From Nymphaea colorata (taxonomy: Eukaryota; Streptophyta; Magnoliopsida; Nymphaeales; Nymphaeaceae): 64,000 bases of DNA. The notes beneath the pieces are model-generated. The model was not told where the DNA came from and did no database searches. It saw only the letters and a list, made by a program, of their open reading frames with translations. The position numbers and the translations under genes were made by a program. The stretch is from positions 2,860,704 to 2,924,703 of the forward strand of contig NC_045139.1 of assembly GCF_008831285.2 (NCBI RefSeq), given 5' to 3'. Shown here one piece after another: positions 49,205-60,685 of this stretch; the first letter of the stretch is position 1, and each line of letters opens with the position of its first letter.

Positions 49205-52200
49205 AGGGAGAGAAAGAGAGTGAGTGAGAAAGAGACCTGAGTACTGAGCCTGTATGTCATCAAGTCAAACGACCCATCGGGAGGGATAAAAGATATGGTG
49301 CGGTCATTCTCAAAACGGGCCAAGCGCACACACCTGACACAAAGATAAACAGTTAGACATTTAAATTCCACTAGTGGTTTAAATGGTATTAATTTACATG
49401 CACTAGCAACGATCTTAGAAACTTCTTAAATTGTCCAAGAAAAACAGTCTGACTACATACTGGTGGAACTTTATGTCATCCAGGTCAATTGCTTTGCCCT
49501 TTGTTGTTCGCCCTTGAGCCTCCAAGAGTACACGATCGTTCAATCCTAGTTTGCACTCAGGCATTCCACTGAAAACAAGAAGATGACATATTAGTTGCAA
49601 GAAGTTGTTCCAAGATAGAAAGAAAAGGTAACAATAAAAGTTCAACATCGTCTAGTGTATATCTACAATGTCAATGCTTAGTTCCTTCATCCACTCATGG
49701 AACCTCTTCTGGATACACACACTATAACATGTACATGCATGACAAATGAAATGTGTAAACAGTATACATGAGAGTGCATACACACACTATAATATGTACA
49801 TGCATGACAAATGAAATGTGTAAATAGTATACATGAGAGTGCATACACCCCCTTGTTTGACACCCAAGCATCCAATATACTAAGTTTTTTGTGGACCAGA
49901 TATCAGTTTCTCCAATTCACGCTTTGGTACCACTGGCTATCATCGTGCCCAAATATCACCATTTCGCTTGCTTACTATGCAACAAAGAAAGAGACACATT
50001 TTCTTTGCCATCAGTACACTTTCACTAACCTCAACTACCCCCAATTCATGAATAACAACCTGGTTCATAATGGAACACAGAAAGAGACACAATAGCATAC
50101 CTTAAATATGTTCTCATTTTCAGTGCACCAACAACATCAGAGCGAATAATTTGACCATTGCTATTAACAAGTATGTTGACACTTTCAACCACGTCCAGGA
50201 ACACCTAAACAGAAACAAGTGTTCAGCATCCATACAACAACATTGTTAATAAAACTGTGAATATTTGGAGAGAGGAACTTAAAGGAGGCCCACTTCATTT
50301 TTCTTGTATTTTATTCCTTCACTGCGCCATGAAACTGCATTTGTGACAGCCATGGGAGGACGTTGTGTAACTTCCATCCTGTAAGCATCGGTCTTAATGA
50401 ACTCACTCAGAATCTTTGCCTCAGTATATTGCGGGTATCCGAAGTCCATCATTTCATCAAGTAATTCATACTGCAAAACAACAGAAGAAGAAAAAATATA
50501 ATCACATCAAACTTGAAAAAATTGTAGATTGAACATTGATCTAGGATAAAAGTAACACATAAAAGCAAAGAAAAAAATCATACCACAACAACAAAATTAT
50601 CTCTGAGAGATTCCTCTTCTAACTCCTCAAAGTAATGCTTGAAGACCTACACCATGCACACATAAATATCAAACATAATCTGATATTATCATAAAATCAT
50701 TGATTGATATACAAATCAGGCCCTTGTTTAGGATATTTTTTGACTTAGTTTTTTCTACCGAGTAAAATCAACTATTTCAATTCAAACCAGCATCAATGTA
50801 GAGTTTGCCTAACGATAACCTTTTCCTTTTGGCAAGCCTACTTATTAATTATAAGGAAAGAGTGTTCATATACTAATATGCTACCTATATCAAGAAATCT
50901 TACATCAATTACTATCAAGAAATCTTACATCAACTACTCTGTGCAGAAACAGGAGAAGGCTAGCCGCATTGCAGTTCTGCCTTGAAGCCGTCATTAAATA
51001 AACATTGTTGTGTTGAATGAACATATACGTCACTCCATTATCATACACAACAGGACTTTGAGAATCTGGGTCACCCTGTCATATTGGAAAAGGCAACACT
51101 ACATCAGGACACAATTCAAGAACTGAAATGACCTAGAAACCAAATTTATTTACAAAAAATAAAGGAGTAATTGAGTAAACAATGAGAACCACAGAAATGG
51201 CAGAAAAGTTATTTTATAGATAAAGATGAACGAAACCACAAAAATGGTAGAAAAGTTATTTGTAGATGAAGCTGATGCATACAGCCTAAAAAGGAATGCA
51301 GACCCAAAATATTCAATATGATACTAGGAAATAATATGAACCAACCATCATTCACTGAAAAAGCATCAACACCATTAACCTTATACACATAAATAAAATA
51401 ATTCAGCAGCATGGCACCACACTGAACATTCAAAAACAAGCGCAAGGAAAACAAACATCCAACCAGAGTCTGGGTATAACTGTTCTTGGATTGGGAAGAG
51501 TCTAAATACCATTGTCCTTAGGTTGGTAAAGTTATCAGATTTGGTAAGTGTACATTTACAAAAGAAACCAGTTATCTGTTATTGTTAAACATGCCTTTTG
51601 CACTTATCAACCAAATGCCACCAGTCCTACAAGCACAATTTTGATTAGGCTTAGATTTTCTTTTACCAAAAACTACACACCGCTCCTTAAAGCTTTTTTA
51701 CTTAAATACTCATCACTCATCAATAGATGCATAATTGCACAAACTGCTTACCATAATCAATTCCAAAGCTGCACGAACACCAATATAACTATCAAAAGCT
51801 ATTATTATCGGTTTTACATTGTAACTGATAAAAACTTCAAACATATCCAAATGCCATTCATAACATAAGGATCATGATAAAATATAAGACAAGATGATTC
51901 TTATTTATTCCTTACAAATTTTTTTTAACCTTTTTTTATACTTTTTATAGGAAAAATACCCAAAAGGCCAAAAATATTCTCTAATATCACTTTCAATGTG
52001 TTCAACTTTTAACTTTTGCAAGCATTTTGGACTTTCTTTTAAGAATGAAAGAAAGTCACAAATAGAAAATCTTATTGCAACTGAGAAATTTCCAAGAATG
52101 AGAGTGGTGACTATGGCTTGTTTTGAGTTCACTGTCAAGAGAGCATAACTTGTGAAAATTCAAAATTGTATCCAGCTATATACCCTACTTCCTGGGCACC

Positions 52201-54203
52201 AGGCAGCACCTAGGGCTTAGGCGTGCCTAGGCAAAAAAGGCAACCGATTTTTTTATTAATTTTTTTAGTTATGTTAACTATTAAATAATAAAATTATGTA
52301 CTTACTGATTGAACTGTAAGCTTCTATTCCAGGTGTGCCTATCACCACTAATACAGACATGTGCAGTACAAAAAAGTAAAACATAAAAAACTATTTTGTT
52401 CTGTTCTAATTGAATGATTACACTTTGTAAGCAAAGCCAAAAAGTAAAACATGCAAACCTTTCGCATGAAATAAGATACCAAATTCTGTTAAACTAGTGA
52501 AATATTTATGATTGATGATTTGGTTTCTTCTTTCTGGAGGCCCTTTGTTCCCCTTTTTACTTTCAGAAACTGAAATCACATTCCTCCATTAATCTGGTAC
52601 CATCTTACCTTCAATTTTGAGATTCTCATAGCTTTTCCCTAGAAACTTTCAAGACACTTTTTTTTTATCTATTTCAATCCAGAGAAAAGAAATTCTCCTA
52701 TACATGATCATGACCACCGACCTTTGGAAGAATCATCTATCCTAAGAGAGGTATTTGCAATCTGTGATTCACTTCTATGCTGGATTTTCTCATTATCTCT
52801 AGAGCATGCGAAAAGGTGAATTAATTAAACATGACCCAGGTGTAAAGGAGAATCTTACTTAGGAATGGGCACAAGACATAATGTGTCCATAATCTCAGCC
52901 ATGTTCTTCTACTTCATTAACACATGGAAAATTTTTTGTAATTATATTTTTCAGGCTGTTGGTTGGTTTCTTCAGCTCATAACATCATTTTGAACTCTTC
53001 TTCTTCTTTTGCTAACGCATGGGGGTCTTCTCAAGTTATATCCTCCAAAGTTGTTTCTTGGTATCTTTTCATCAACCTGATCGTTCTAAACTAGTAAGAA
53101 CTTTTCTCAAATTATAGCCTTCTAGGTCGTTGCTTGGTCTCTTTTCATTAGCCTGAACATTCTAAACTAACAAATCTCATCATGCAACAAATGAATCCTA
53201 AAGTAGAAAAGCTAATCTTTAGATGGTGAAATGTGAAAATGCTGTGCCATTGAACCATCATCATCACATTGTAGTGCTCTAATTATGTGAAAGGAGACAT
53301 GCAAGCAAGTGCACTGCCGTATTTGAAGTATGAAGGACACAAAATTTGAAGCTGGAATAGGAAGAGGAAAGGAAAAGTGAGATAGTTAGAAACTTAGAAA
53401 GACAATTGGAAGACGAGCCTTGGGCGAAGTTCCGTTCAAACGAGAATAGCATCTGAAGTCCGATGACTTTTGTCTATGTGAACTGCTAGAACTTAACGTA
53501 CAAGGCCAGAAACTTTCGACCTCCAAAGAATCAAAGCACAGCAGGAGGTCACGTAAATATCAACCGATATCATAGCAAATCAGCATAAAAGGGAATCCCC
53601 ATTGAAGGAGAATTCCCATTCTGTCTGTTATATAACGTGTAGTATAATTATCGACGAGAACTACACAAGACTCTTACAGAAATTACTGAGGAAAAAAGGG
53701 TGCCCGATTGTGATAAAAAAAGACAAAAAATCCTCCAAAAGCCACCAAATCGAGAAAAAATAGATCAAATTGTAGCAACGTTAAATACCAGAAAAAAAGT
53801 TCCCGTCAACCAAAGTACTCAAATTAAGCCCCAAACCTGCCCACAGTGATCATACGAAAATGTTAGTGTGAGTCGGAAGACATAGTTAGTCTGAAATTCT
53901 TATGGCAGAGACGGAAATGGAATCGCGATACAGAGGGGGGAAATGAATATCAACCGACAAAAGATCCACATTAAGAAAAATCAATTTCCCAAAAATCTCC
54001 TAATAAACTATCAAAGCCGATGTGAATCACCAACAAAAGGGACTCATATAACACGCAAACACTAATAAGTTTACCTCCTTTTCTATGAGCTTCATAAAGA
54101 AGCGCTCTGCTTGCAACGCCGACACATCCCCGCGGTAGTCGCGCCACACCAAAACGCGCCCCTTGATGTCGAGGAGGAAAAGAGCCGAGGCGGCCCCCGC
54201 CAT
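47782..54203 (-). CDS. AP1M: AP-1 clathrin adaptor complex medium (mu) subunit, 11 exons
   Basis: Medium subunit of the AP-1 adaptor, which selects YxxPhi cargo for clathrin vesicles at the trans-Golgi/early endosome; in plants it is also needed for cytokinesis and growth. Exons: 54075-54203, 50929-51075, 50584-50646, 50294-50470, 50101-50204, 49461-49568, 49237-49333, 49025-49122, 48795-48936, 48534-48656, 47782-47880. All are in phase and total 428 residues, the usual plant length. An N-terminal longin-like domain (MAGAASALFLLDIKGRVLVW onward, about 1-140) is followed by the mu-homology domain from about residue 160 (SWRSEGIKYKKNE) to the conserved end ITMAGEYELRLM. Donors are mostly ordinary; exon 4 uses a weak GTGGGC. 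The donor after exon 2 is duplicated 25 bp further on. Intron 1 is 3 kb. Confidence 0.97.
49168..49226. repeat. (GA)n low-complexity tract in AP1M intron 7
   Basis: A GA run with GGGA interruptions lies immediately downstream of the exon 7 donor; as CT on the transcribed strand it makes that intron start pyrimidine-rich. Confidence 0.9.
49713..49842. repeat. 65-bp tandem duplication in AP1M intron 5
   Basis: Two adjacent 65-bp copies (49713-49777, 49778-49842), each starting ATACACACACTATAA and ending GAGAGTGC, with about two differences. Confidence 0.92.
50889..50938 (-). repeat. 25-bp tandem duplication spanning an AP1M splice donor
   Basis: Copies at 50889-50913 and 50914-50938 differ by one base. 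The upstream copy (in gene sense) contains the real exon 2 donor, GTTGAT/GTAAG. The downstream copy repeats ATTGAT/GTAAG 25 bp into the intron. Use of the second donor would add 25 nt that contain an in-frame TGA. Confidence 0.92.
51076..54074 (-). other. AP1M intron 1 (3 kb)
   Basis: No exon-like segment is found within it. It includes a diverged 76-bp tandem duplication (53029-53104 and 53105-53180, 'TCTCAA(G/A)TTATA' start) and a short GCCTAGGC-rich palindromic stretch near 52207-52235. Confidence 0.7.
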
Positions 54204-55260
54204 CGATCTTTACCGCCCTTTCCCCTTCCCACCGTTCACCGTCTCCTTCCTCTTTTACGCAGATCGGAGACGGGACGAAGATGCAGAGCAACCCAAGTTT
54301 CTTTTGCGTCAAGTTCGTTATCGTGGACAAATTCTATCATGTAGACGAACCTTCTTTCTCTCCCGAGGTCTCCCCCTTACCACCATCGACGAGATCTTCG
54401 CACGGTCTGAACACGGGAGGAGAAAGAGCGAAGAGAGACAGAGGGAGAGATTCGTATCTGTTTCATTCGGAATTTTTCCCATTTGGCGCCGATAATCTAC
54501 CCATAACCTAAAAGCAACCCTGCATTTCCAACATTTATATGTTGGCCGTTATATTGAAATTAATTTAGCTTAACTCTCACCTAAATGAAATCAGACAACA
54601 ATAGTTTTAATTTTTTTCCTCTTTGTTAGCTTATTGATTGATGTTACATTTCTCTGCAAATCGCCCACCCGAAGAAAATGATATTATATTAAAAAGGAGA
54701 AAAAAGAGAAACAACTTTGTTGCGTAGAAATTGATATTATATCAAAAAGGAGAGAAATTAATACAACTCATGCAATGAAGCACCTTGCTTGTTACTAAGC
54801 ACTTTTCAGTATTAATAAGCAAGCAAGTGAGTCAAGAAAGGGTGACTTCTGATTAAATTTATCAATTGTGGTTATTTAAGGTTAAAATTATGAACAAGCG
54901 CACCATGGCAACATAAGTTGATGGTGCCGCTAGTTGAACGAGACTTACTATCAATGGCAGCAAAAGTTATTGTTGGGGAGACGGATGGAACGAAAGGTAG
55001 CTGATACTCTACCGGATTACGATTAGACCTTAATTGGTTCAATAACTTATCTTTAATATTATTTGGTTCATTATACATTACATACGTAGTGTTATATATT
55101 CATTTACTTCATATTTTATATATATATATATATTGTTATATGTCTAATTCGTTCAATAACTTATCTTCAATATATTAATTTATTCATTTATCTTTATATA
55201 TATTTATATATTTTATTATAGTTAATTATTTATATTAAAATATTTATAAAAAAAATTCTA
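54204..55260. other. AP1M upstream region, then AT-rich spacer
   Basis: 54204-54500 is GC-richer and purine-rich on the plus strand (CT-rich as leader on the minus strand), as expected for the AP1M leader and promoter. No TATA box is evident. 54500-55260 is AT-rich with A/T-rich (TA)n near 55120-55132; no gene seen. Confidence 0.5.
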
Positions 55261-55261
55261 G

Positions 55262-55760
55262 TCCAGGCCAGGTGTTGAGTATCCGGGTCACAAGGCAGAT
55301 CAGGTTTTGGATAGCCAGGCCGTCGTCCATAGTCAGGGCAGGTTAGGTTTTGCCTGGTCAGGCCACGGACCAGGGTGGTCAGGCCCGGGCCCTGGACCAC
55401 GTCAGTGCAGGTTTAGGGTGGTCTGCGGACTACGGTAAGAACCCAGCCTTAGTTGGGTGGCTTGATAACGGTAAGAACGTTAGGTTTTGGGTGGTCAGGC
55501 CGTCGGGCCGCGGACCACGTCAGGCAGGTTTAGGGTAGTCCACAAATGACAGTAGCCTTAACTAATGGCTTGATAACGGTAAGAGTGTTACTGTGTTAGG
55601 TTTTGATAACGGGTGGTCAGGCCGCGGACCACGTCAGGTTTAGGGTAGTCCACGTTTAGGGTAGTCCACGGACCATGGTCAGAGCCTGGTTAGGTTTAGG
55701 GTAGTCCACAGAGCACGGTCAGAGCCCAGCCAGTCCACGGTCAGAGCCCAACCAATCCAC
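55262..55760. repeat. degenerate GC-rich minisatellite
   Basis: A block much richer in GC than its flanks, made of imperfect repeats of phrases such as GTTTAGGGTAGTCCAC (near 55528, 55638, 55654, 55694), GGACCACGTCAGG (near 55393, 55512, 55627) and CACGGTCAGAGCCC. The spacing is irregular. The sequence up to about 56060 has related composition (GACCACGGC(C/T)ATG). No coding frame with a recognisable domain. Confidence 0.8.
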
Positions 55761-56420
55761 AGACCACGGTCAGAGCTCGGGCAATCCTGGCCTTAGCCTG
55801 ATGCTTTATCAAGCGACCTGGCCGGATGCCTAGATCTAGGTTTTAGGTTTTGGTCGGACACCTGGACCTAGGTTTTGGTTAATTTGACCACGGCCATGAC
55901 CCTGGCCCAGGTTTGACCACGGCTATGTCCCATTCTGACTACGTATGCCTGCCTAGACCCAAGTTTTGGGTAGTCTCGCCTAGTTAGAGTGCCTTTGGGT
56001 AGTCTGGCCAAGCCTGGGTCGGTCACAGTGCCGGCCCGTCGGCACCTTATCATGGGCATCTTAGTCAATAAATATAAATGCCAACTTACTTATATAAAGG
56101 GCTCTGCCTAATGAATGGTTAGATCAGGATCTTTGTGCGTCAATGTTAACGGATTGATGGGTCCTCGGACCTTTTACAAGCAGCAGATACATTATCGTGT
56201 TGATATCACGTCTTGGCTTCTATGAGCTTGAGAGCGTGTTTGATAGATAAAATATTATTCATCCAATGTGAAAATCACTTTTACTTCGAAAAGTTCAATA
56301 CAAAAACTTTTACTTCAAAAACAATTGGGAGGAGAAACAATAAGCTTCAAAAATAAGACTAGGAGTACATTAAGGACTTCCTTCCCAACCTTAACATCCC
56401 CTTTACTTGCCCCCTAGGAT

Positions 56421-56742
56421 TCAAGCTGAGCAGCTGGTATAGAAGAATGGGGAAAAAGGTGACATCAACCGGCATGGGATGTGGCAGAGGATTGGGAACA
56501 AAGACAACGAGTTTAATGACCATATAGTAGTGTGGAAAGGAAGACGACTTCCAAGGGCTGTCTGGCAGTTTGGTCGTATTCCAACGGATGGGCTTGTGCA
56601 AAAGCAAGGTAGACCTCTTGCTTCCAGGTGCCCAGTTTTCAAGCATGTGAGTGAATATATCAAACACCTATCTTTTTATTGTAAAGGTGCTCGTTCTATT
56701 TGGTCCTGCATCTATGGTAAGTTTGGCAGGACTGCACCATGA
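56421..56742 (+). mobile_element. LINE retrotransposon relic (reverse transcriptase zinc-knuckle end)
   Basis: The plus-strand frame ends with the layout of the plant LINE zf-RVT domain: GRIPTDGLVQKQGRPLASRC, then P-V-F, and after it IKHLSFYCKGARSIWSCIYG, that is a C-x(n)-HL-x(3)-C-x(5)-W pattern. Upstream codons (VVWKGRRLPRAVWQ) fit the preceding linker. The upstream RT core is absent and downstream sequence is broken by stops, so only a fragment remains. It is a host retroelement relic. Confidence 0.6.
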
Positions 56743-58010
56743 CATAGGAACCCTTCAAATGGCATAGGAACCCTTCAAACATCATGCAAGCACTCAGTCA
56801 GTGGCATAAGAAAAGCTTCAAAGATAAAGATAAAACTCTCGACAAATGCTAGAAAGATAACTTCCACGAATTCGTAACCAATTCAAGCATAAAGGAGACA
56901 TTCCCTTAAGCAACTTGGCCAAACAATTTTGGTCGAACTGTTGCGAGCATTGGTGGATTTATCAGTGGACTGAATCGCAACAGGTGAAAACGGATCCTAT
57001 GAAGTGATGGAGTTCACAAGATGATAAGTGGGTGGAAATCAACATCCTTTCTTGGTTTAAGGTGGAAATCATAATCATTTCTTGGTTTAAGGCTCGCAGA
57101 AAAGGGGTAGCAAGCCTCATTAGAGACGTTGCAGGACGGTTTCGATATGGTCTGGCATCGTCTGGCGGGAGACTGAGGTTCTGACGGTTTCGATATGGTC
57201 TGGCATCGTCTGGCGGGAGACTGAGGTTCTGATGGAATGCATCCTCAATTTGACTAACTTGAAAGATAATCAAGGGTGCATCTACATACTGGCAAACGAT
57301 GGCGACTGGAAGAAGCACCTACGCAGTCTTATTGAATGCAGGTTGGACACTGCGCCTAACTCACCATTGATATATAGACTTTTCATTACACTGCGCCTAA
57401 CTCACCATTGATATATAGACTTTTCATTTGCATATAGACTTTTCATTTGCAAGAGATGGCCTCTGGCCTCTTGCTGAAGAGGCTAATCTTTTGTTGCTTA
57501 TTCTGAATAATGGATTATTCTGAATAATCTTTTGTTATAATGGATTATTCTGAATAATCTTTTGTTGCTTATTCTGAATAATGGATTATTCTGAATAATA
57601 GATTGTATACTAAATGAAATCTCATTGTGGGATCCATTAACACTTTGAAAGAAAAATACTTTGAAGGATGGATGGATCCATTGAAAGAAAATACTTGAAG
57701 GTCGTTGCAGGCCCATTTTATTTTTTATTTTTTGCTGTCACCGTTTTCTGCAATAAAAGGATGCAATAAGATGATGTTTTTTATTTATTAGGATGGGGCC
57801 TACCCCCAAGCTGTCTGGAAAATAAAACTATTCACAAACTTGCCTACTACAATGTTATAAATACGAGGGTAGTATTTTGTTGCAATAAGAGGATTGGGGC
57901 CTACCGGGCTACCCCAAATTGTTTGAAAAATTACAATGTTAAAGATATGGAAAATAAGACTACTACAATGTTAAAGATATGGAAAATAAGACTATTCACA
58001 AACTTGCCTA
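56743..58010. repeat. cluster of short tandem duplications with different periods
   Basis: At least seven local duplications lie within 1.3 kb: period 20 (56743, 56763), 30 (57031, 57061), 48 exact (57135-57230), 41 (57347, 57388), 19 (57413, 57432), 30 within a TTATTCTGAATAAT-rich block (57485-57600, units at 57509 and 57539) and 32 (57932, 57964). A longer, diverged repeat spans about 57790-57855 against 57890-58005 (shared ACTATTCACAAACTTGCCTA). The units are unrelated to each other. Confidence 0.9.
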
Positions 58011-58280
58011 CTAGAAATGTTAAGACAGTGGACAATCCCAAGTTTAAGGTGTTCATGGTTCGTTTATTTCGACATTAAGCAAGCTTGGATGTTCTACTGA
58101 CCTACATAATGAGCAAGCTTTTAGCTGAAGTGAATGCAAACCAAACTTGAGTCCATTACTAACTATTATTAATCAACTAGTGAAAAAGATTGGATTTCTT
58201 ACCAGTCGACCATGGAACTTGCATGGTTTTATTAGTTTCAAGTTGGGTTTTTTGAACTTTTCCTCCTCAAATCAACCTTC

Positions 58281-58323
58281 AAACACACACACACACACAG
58301 ATTTCACACACACACACACACAC
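58281..58323. repeat. (CA)n microsatellite, interrupted
   Basis: Two CA runs separated by GATTTC, just downstream of the oleosin 3' end. Confidence 0.95.
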
Positions 58324-58547
58324 AGAACCACCATTGTTAAAGAGCTCGCTGACACAGAGAAAGAAAACGCAGGAGGTATTGAAATTTCATCTCAACAAAG
58401 AACCATCGTCTTATTCACAAGCGAAAGAACAGAAAGCAGTCGCTCATTTCTCTCAACTACACGCACGTACTGCACATCTTCCACCAACTAAAGTAAATCC
58501 CTCTACACATACACTGACACCCTTGCAAAACCCTTCAACTTCCTTAT

Positions 58548-58988
58548 TCATTCCCTCCCGCCGCCGGCCCTCTGTTGCGCCGCCTGCCCGACCTCCCTAG
58601 CCCGTTGCCCGACCTGACCGGCCGTCTCCTGCGCCCGGCGCTTGACGTGCTCTATCTGCTCCATCACCGGCCCGCCCTTCCCGGAGACCTGCTTGTAAAG
58701 CCAGGAGAAGGACGAGATCGCCGTAAGGCTGAAGGCGCCGGAGGCGAGGAAGCCGGCGACGGAGAGGGCGATGAGGATGGCGGCGGGCACTATCACGGGG
58801 CTGAAGAGGAGGAAGAGAGGGGTGAGGAGGGCGAGGCCGATGAGCGTGCCGGTGAGGGTCACACCGGAGAGGGTCAGCAGCGTGCCGCCGACGGGAAAGA
58901 GGGCCAGCACCGCCACCACCTGCGAGGCCGAAGGGGACTTCTCCTGGATCTTTTCCATTACTCCATGATACTGCTGCTGTTCCGCCAT
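58548..58988 (-). CDS. OLE: oleosin, intronless
   Basis: Structural protein that coats seed oil bodies and stabilises small lipid droplets. 146 residues: a short polar N-terminus (1-20), a long uninterrupted hydrophobic hairpin (about 22-94) and an amphipathic C-terminus rich in Gln, Arg and Ala. The diagnostic proline knot PX5SPX3P is exact (Pro57, Ser63-Pro64, Pro68). The C-terminus is short and lacks a long insertion, which suggests the low-molecular-weight (L) class. The start at 58988 is chosen because it gives the usual MAEQQQ-type N-terminus and lies about 110 bp downstream of a TATA box; the longer frame to 59144 begins upstream of that TATA box. GC-rich coding sequence in an AT-rich setting is usual for oleosins. 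Confidence 0.96.
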   Translation of the reverse strand: MAEQQQYHGVMEKIQEKSPSASQVVAVLALFPVGGTLLTLSGVTLTGTLIGLALLTPLFLLFSPVIVPAAILIALSVAGFLASGAFSLTAISSFSWLYKQVSGKGGPVMEQIEHVKRRAQETAGQVGQRAREVGQAAQQRAGGGRE

Positions 58989-59097
58989 TTGTACAGTATC
59001 AGAAGGGCAATCACAGAACGGTGGACGTCTTCCCTGCAGGGTCGGAGCTCGACGGATTCCGGGCGGTGGAGGTGGTGGAGTGGAGGAGGCGAAAGGG

Positions 59098-59103
59098 TTT
59101 ATA
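59098..59103 (-). promoter_or_regulatory. oleosin TATA box
   Basis: CTTATAAACC on the minus strand, about 110 bp upstream of the oleosin ATG; this would place the transcription start near 59070 and give a leader of about 80 nt. Confidence 0.7.
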
Positions 59104-59141
59104 AGAGAGGAGGGTGGCGGAGGAAGGTGGTGGAGAGTCGG

Positions 59142-59202
59142 CACGTGTCAGATGACACGTAGGGAGGGCTGCTTACACGTGGTGAGATTGAAACTCTGCA
59201 TG
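59142..59202 (-). promoter_or_regulatory. ABRE/G-box and RY seed elements of the oleosin promoter
   Basis: Within 61 bp lie CACGTG (59142-59147), an ACGTGTC-type ABRE (minus strand, about 59155-59161), a second CACGTG (59176-59181) and an RY core CATGCA on the minus strand (59197-59202). ABREs bind ABI5-type bZIPs and RY cores bind ABI3/FUS3 B3 factors, the usual drivers of oleosin genes in maturing seeds. The elements begin about 40 bp upstream of the TATA box. Confidence 0.75.
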
Positions 59203-59546
59203 GAGAACAAGTATGGCCGTCCGAGTTCATGGCTTTGGCTGCTTCTGAGTTGTAGGGATGCAGATGGAAGGTGTTTGGCCAGGCTCTTTTTTTAATAATA
59301 AATCAATTCATCGTAATTTTCGTTCATAATATATTCCAGCCAAAATCTCATCTTGTCACCGCGTTGGGAAGCAATCACAAGTTTTTGAAACATTCTGATT
59401 AAAAATTTATAGAAGTTGGCGTTCTTTTCAAGTTATGGAAGATGAGAGGCTGATGAACTGGTTCAATATTTTGATCATGTTTGCCAAAAAGTAATTGGTG
59501 TTAAAGGGTTAGGTCAGAGTTAACTTTCACTTCGTTGTCTTAAAAG

Positions 59547-60001
59547 TTTAGAGTTGTATTTGGTAGCCGGATTTTTTCATAGTTATTCTACTTTTTTTTA
59601 AAAAAAAAATTATGATTACGTTTGAATGACACCTTAAAAATTGGTTTTCTGAAGAACTTGATTTTGTGAAAATCAATTATTTTAATGAGTTTTGAAAATT
59701 TGGTTTATGTGTTTGGATAATTTGTCAAAAACCCGAGTTTTTACTTTTTAAAATTTGGTTTATGTTTGGGCAACAAAAATGAGTTTTAGGTCGTAGTATT
59801 ATTTACTAATAAGGTTGTTGAAATATTTAATGAACAGTGTCTTTTTCCCTAGAACATCATTTTGCTCTGTTTTGAAAAAATGGGTTTTCAGAAATCCAGT
59901 TTTAAGGTGGTCCAAACACCCTCAAAGCACGATTTGAAAAGCAAAACATAATTTTGCTTCTCAAACATTGCTTTGAACGTGCATCCAAATACACCCTAAA
60001 A
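59547..60001. mobile_element. MITE-like fold-back element A
   Basis: The left end TTTAGAGTTGTATTTGGTAGC is mirrored by the right end, which reads TTTTAGGGTGTATTTGGATGC on the other strand. The interior is AT-rich and partly self-complementary (AACTTGATTTTGTGAAAATC) with no coding capacity. Target-site duplication not resolved. Confidence 0.55.
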
Positions 60002-60685
60002 TTTAAGTTTGAGGTTCTTATTCGAAGTTCCTGGCAAGTAGCAAGCTTATATATTATATGCGATGGTCTATCCGAGGTGAAGCCACGCTTTTTCTCTTAC
60101 GTCTAGCTTCAGAGTTGTTTCAAGCCTTAATGATCTTATGTTTATCCTTTTAGCTTATCATATTCAAATCAAATATATCATTAATCATATCTTCACATCC
60201 TTGGATTTGAATTCAGATTCAAATTAGAATAAAGAAAAGTCATCTAAATCTGAATCTGAAATCTGATTTTACAATCTGAATCTGATCTAAATCGGATCTA
60301 AAACCGATTTTCATATATTTATATGAATCCGAATATGAATTTTGAACGAGATTTTGCCAATTCTTAAAATTTAATAGCATTAGATACAATACATTTGTTT
60401 AAAAATGAATCCGACCCGAACCTAGAATCCGATCACATATTTATATATATCGAAATCCAAATATGATCGGATGCCACTTATTAAATCCGAATTTTGATCA
60501 GATATGATTTTTTTTTCATATCCATTTTTTTTTGTTCAGTTGGATATCCGATTCAAAATTGATATATTGACATCCCTAGGTAGAGTTAGGAATTTCCAGA
60601 GGCCGAACTATAATTCCAAAATATTAACATGTCACGATACATAATTTTCAATTTTTTTTGGATAGGTTAAATTAAAAATTTTAAA

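Noticed and set aside
54111..54495. Plus-strand frames of 77-110 codons over AP1M exon 1 and its leader
   Set aside because: Shadows of the GC-rich AP1M first exon and purine-rich leader; no domain.
58988..59144. An N-terminal extension of oleosin to an upstream ATG at 59144
   Set aside because: That ATG lies upstream of the TATA box and the added residues are proline-rich, unlike oleosin N-termini.
58575..59162. A 195-codon plus-strand frame opposite the oleosin gene
   Set aside because: It mirrors the GC-rich oleosin coding sequence and has only low-complexity Gly/Glu/Arg composition; the minus strand carries the exact oleosin proline knot.
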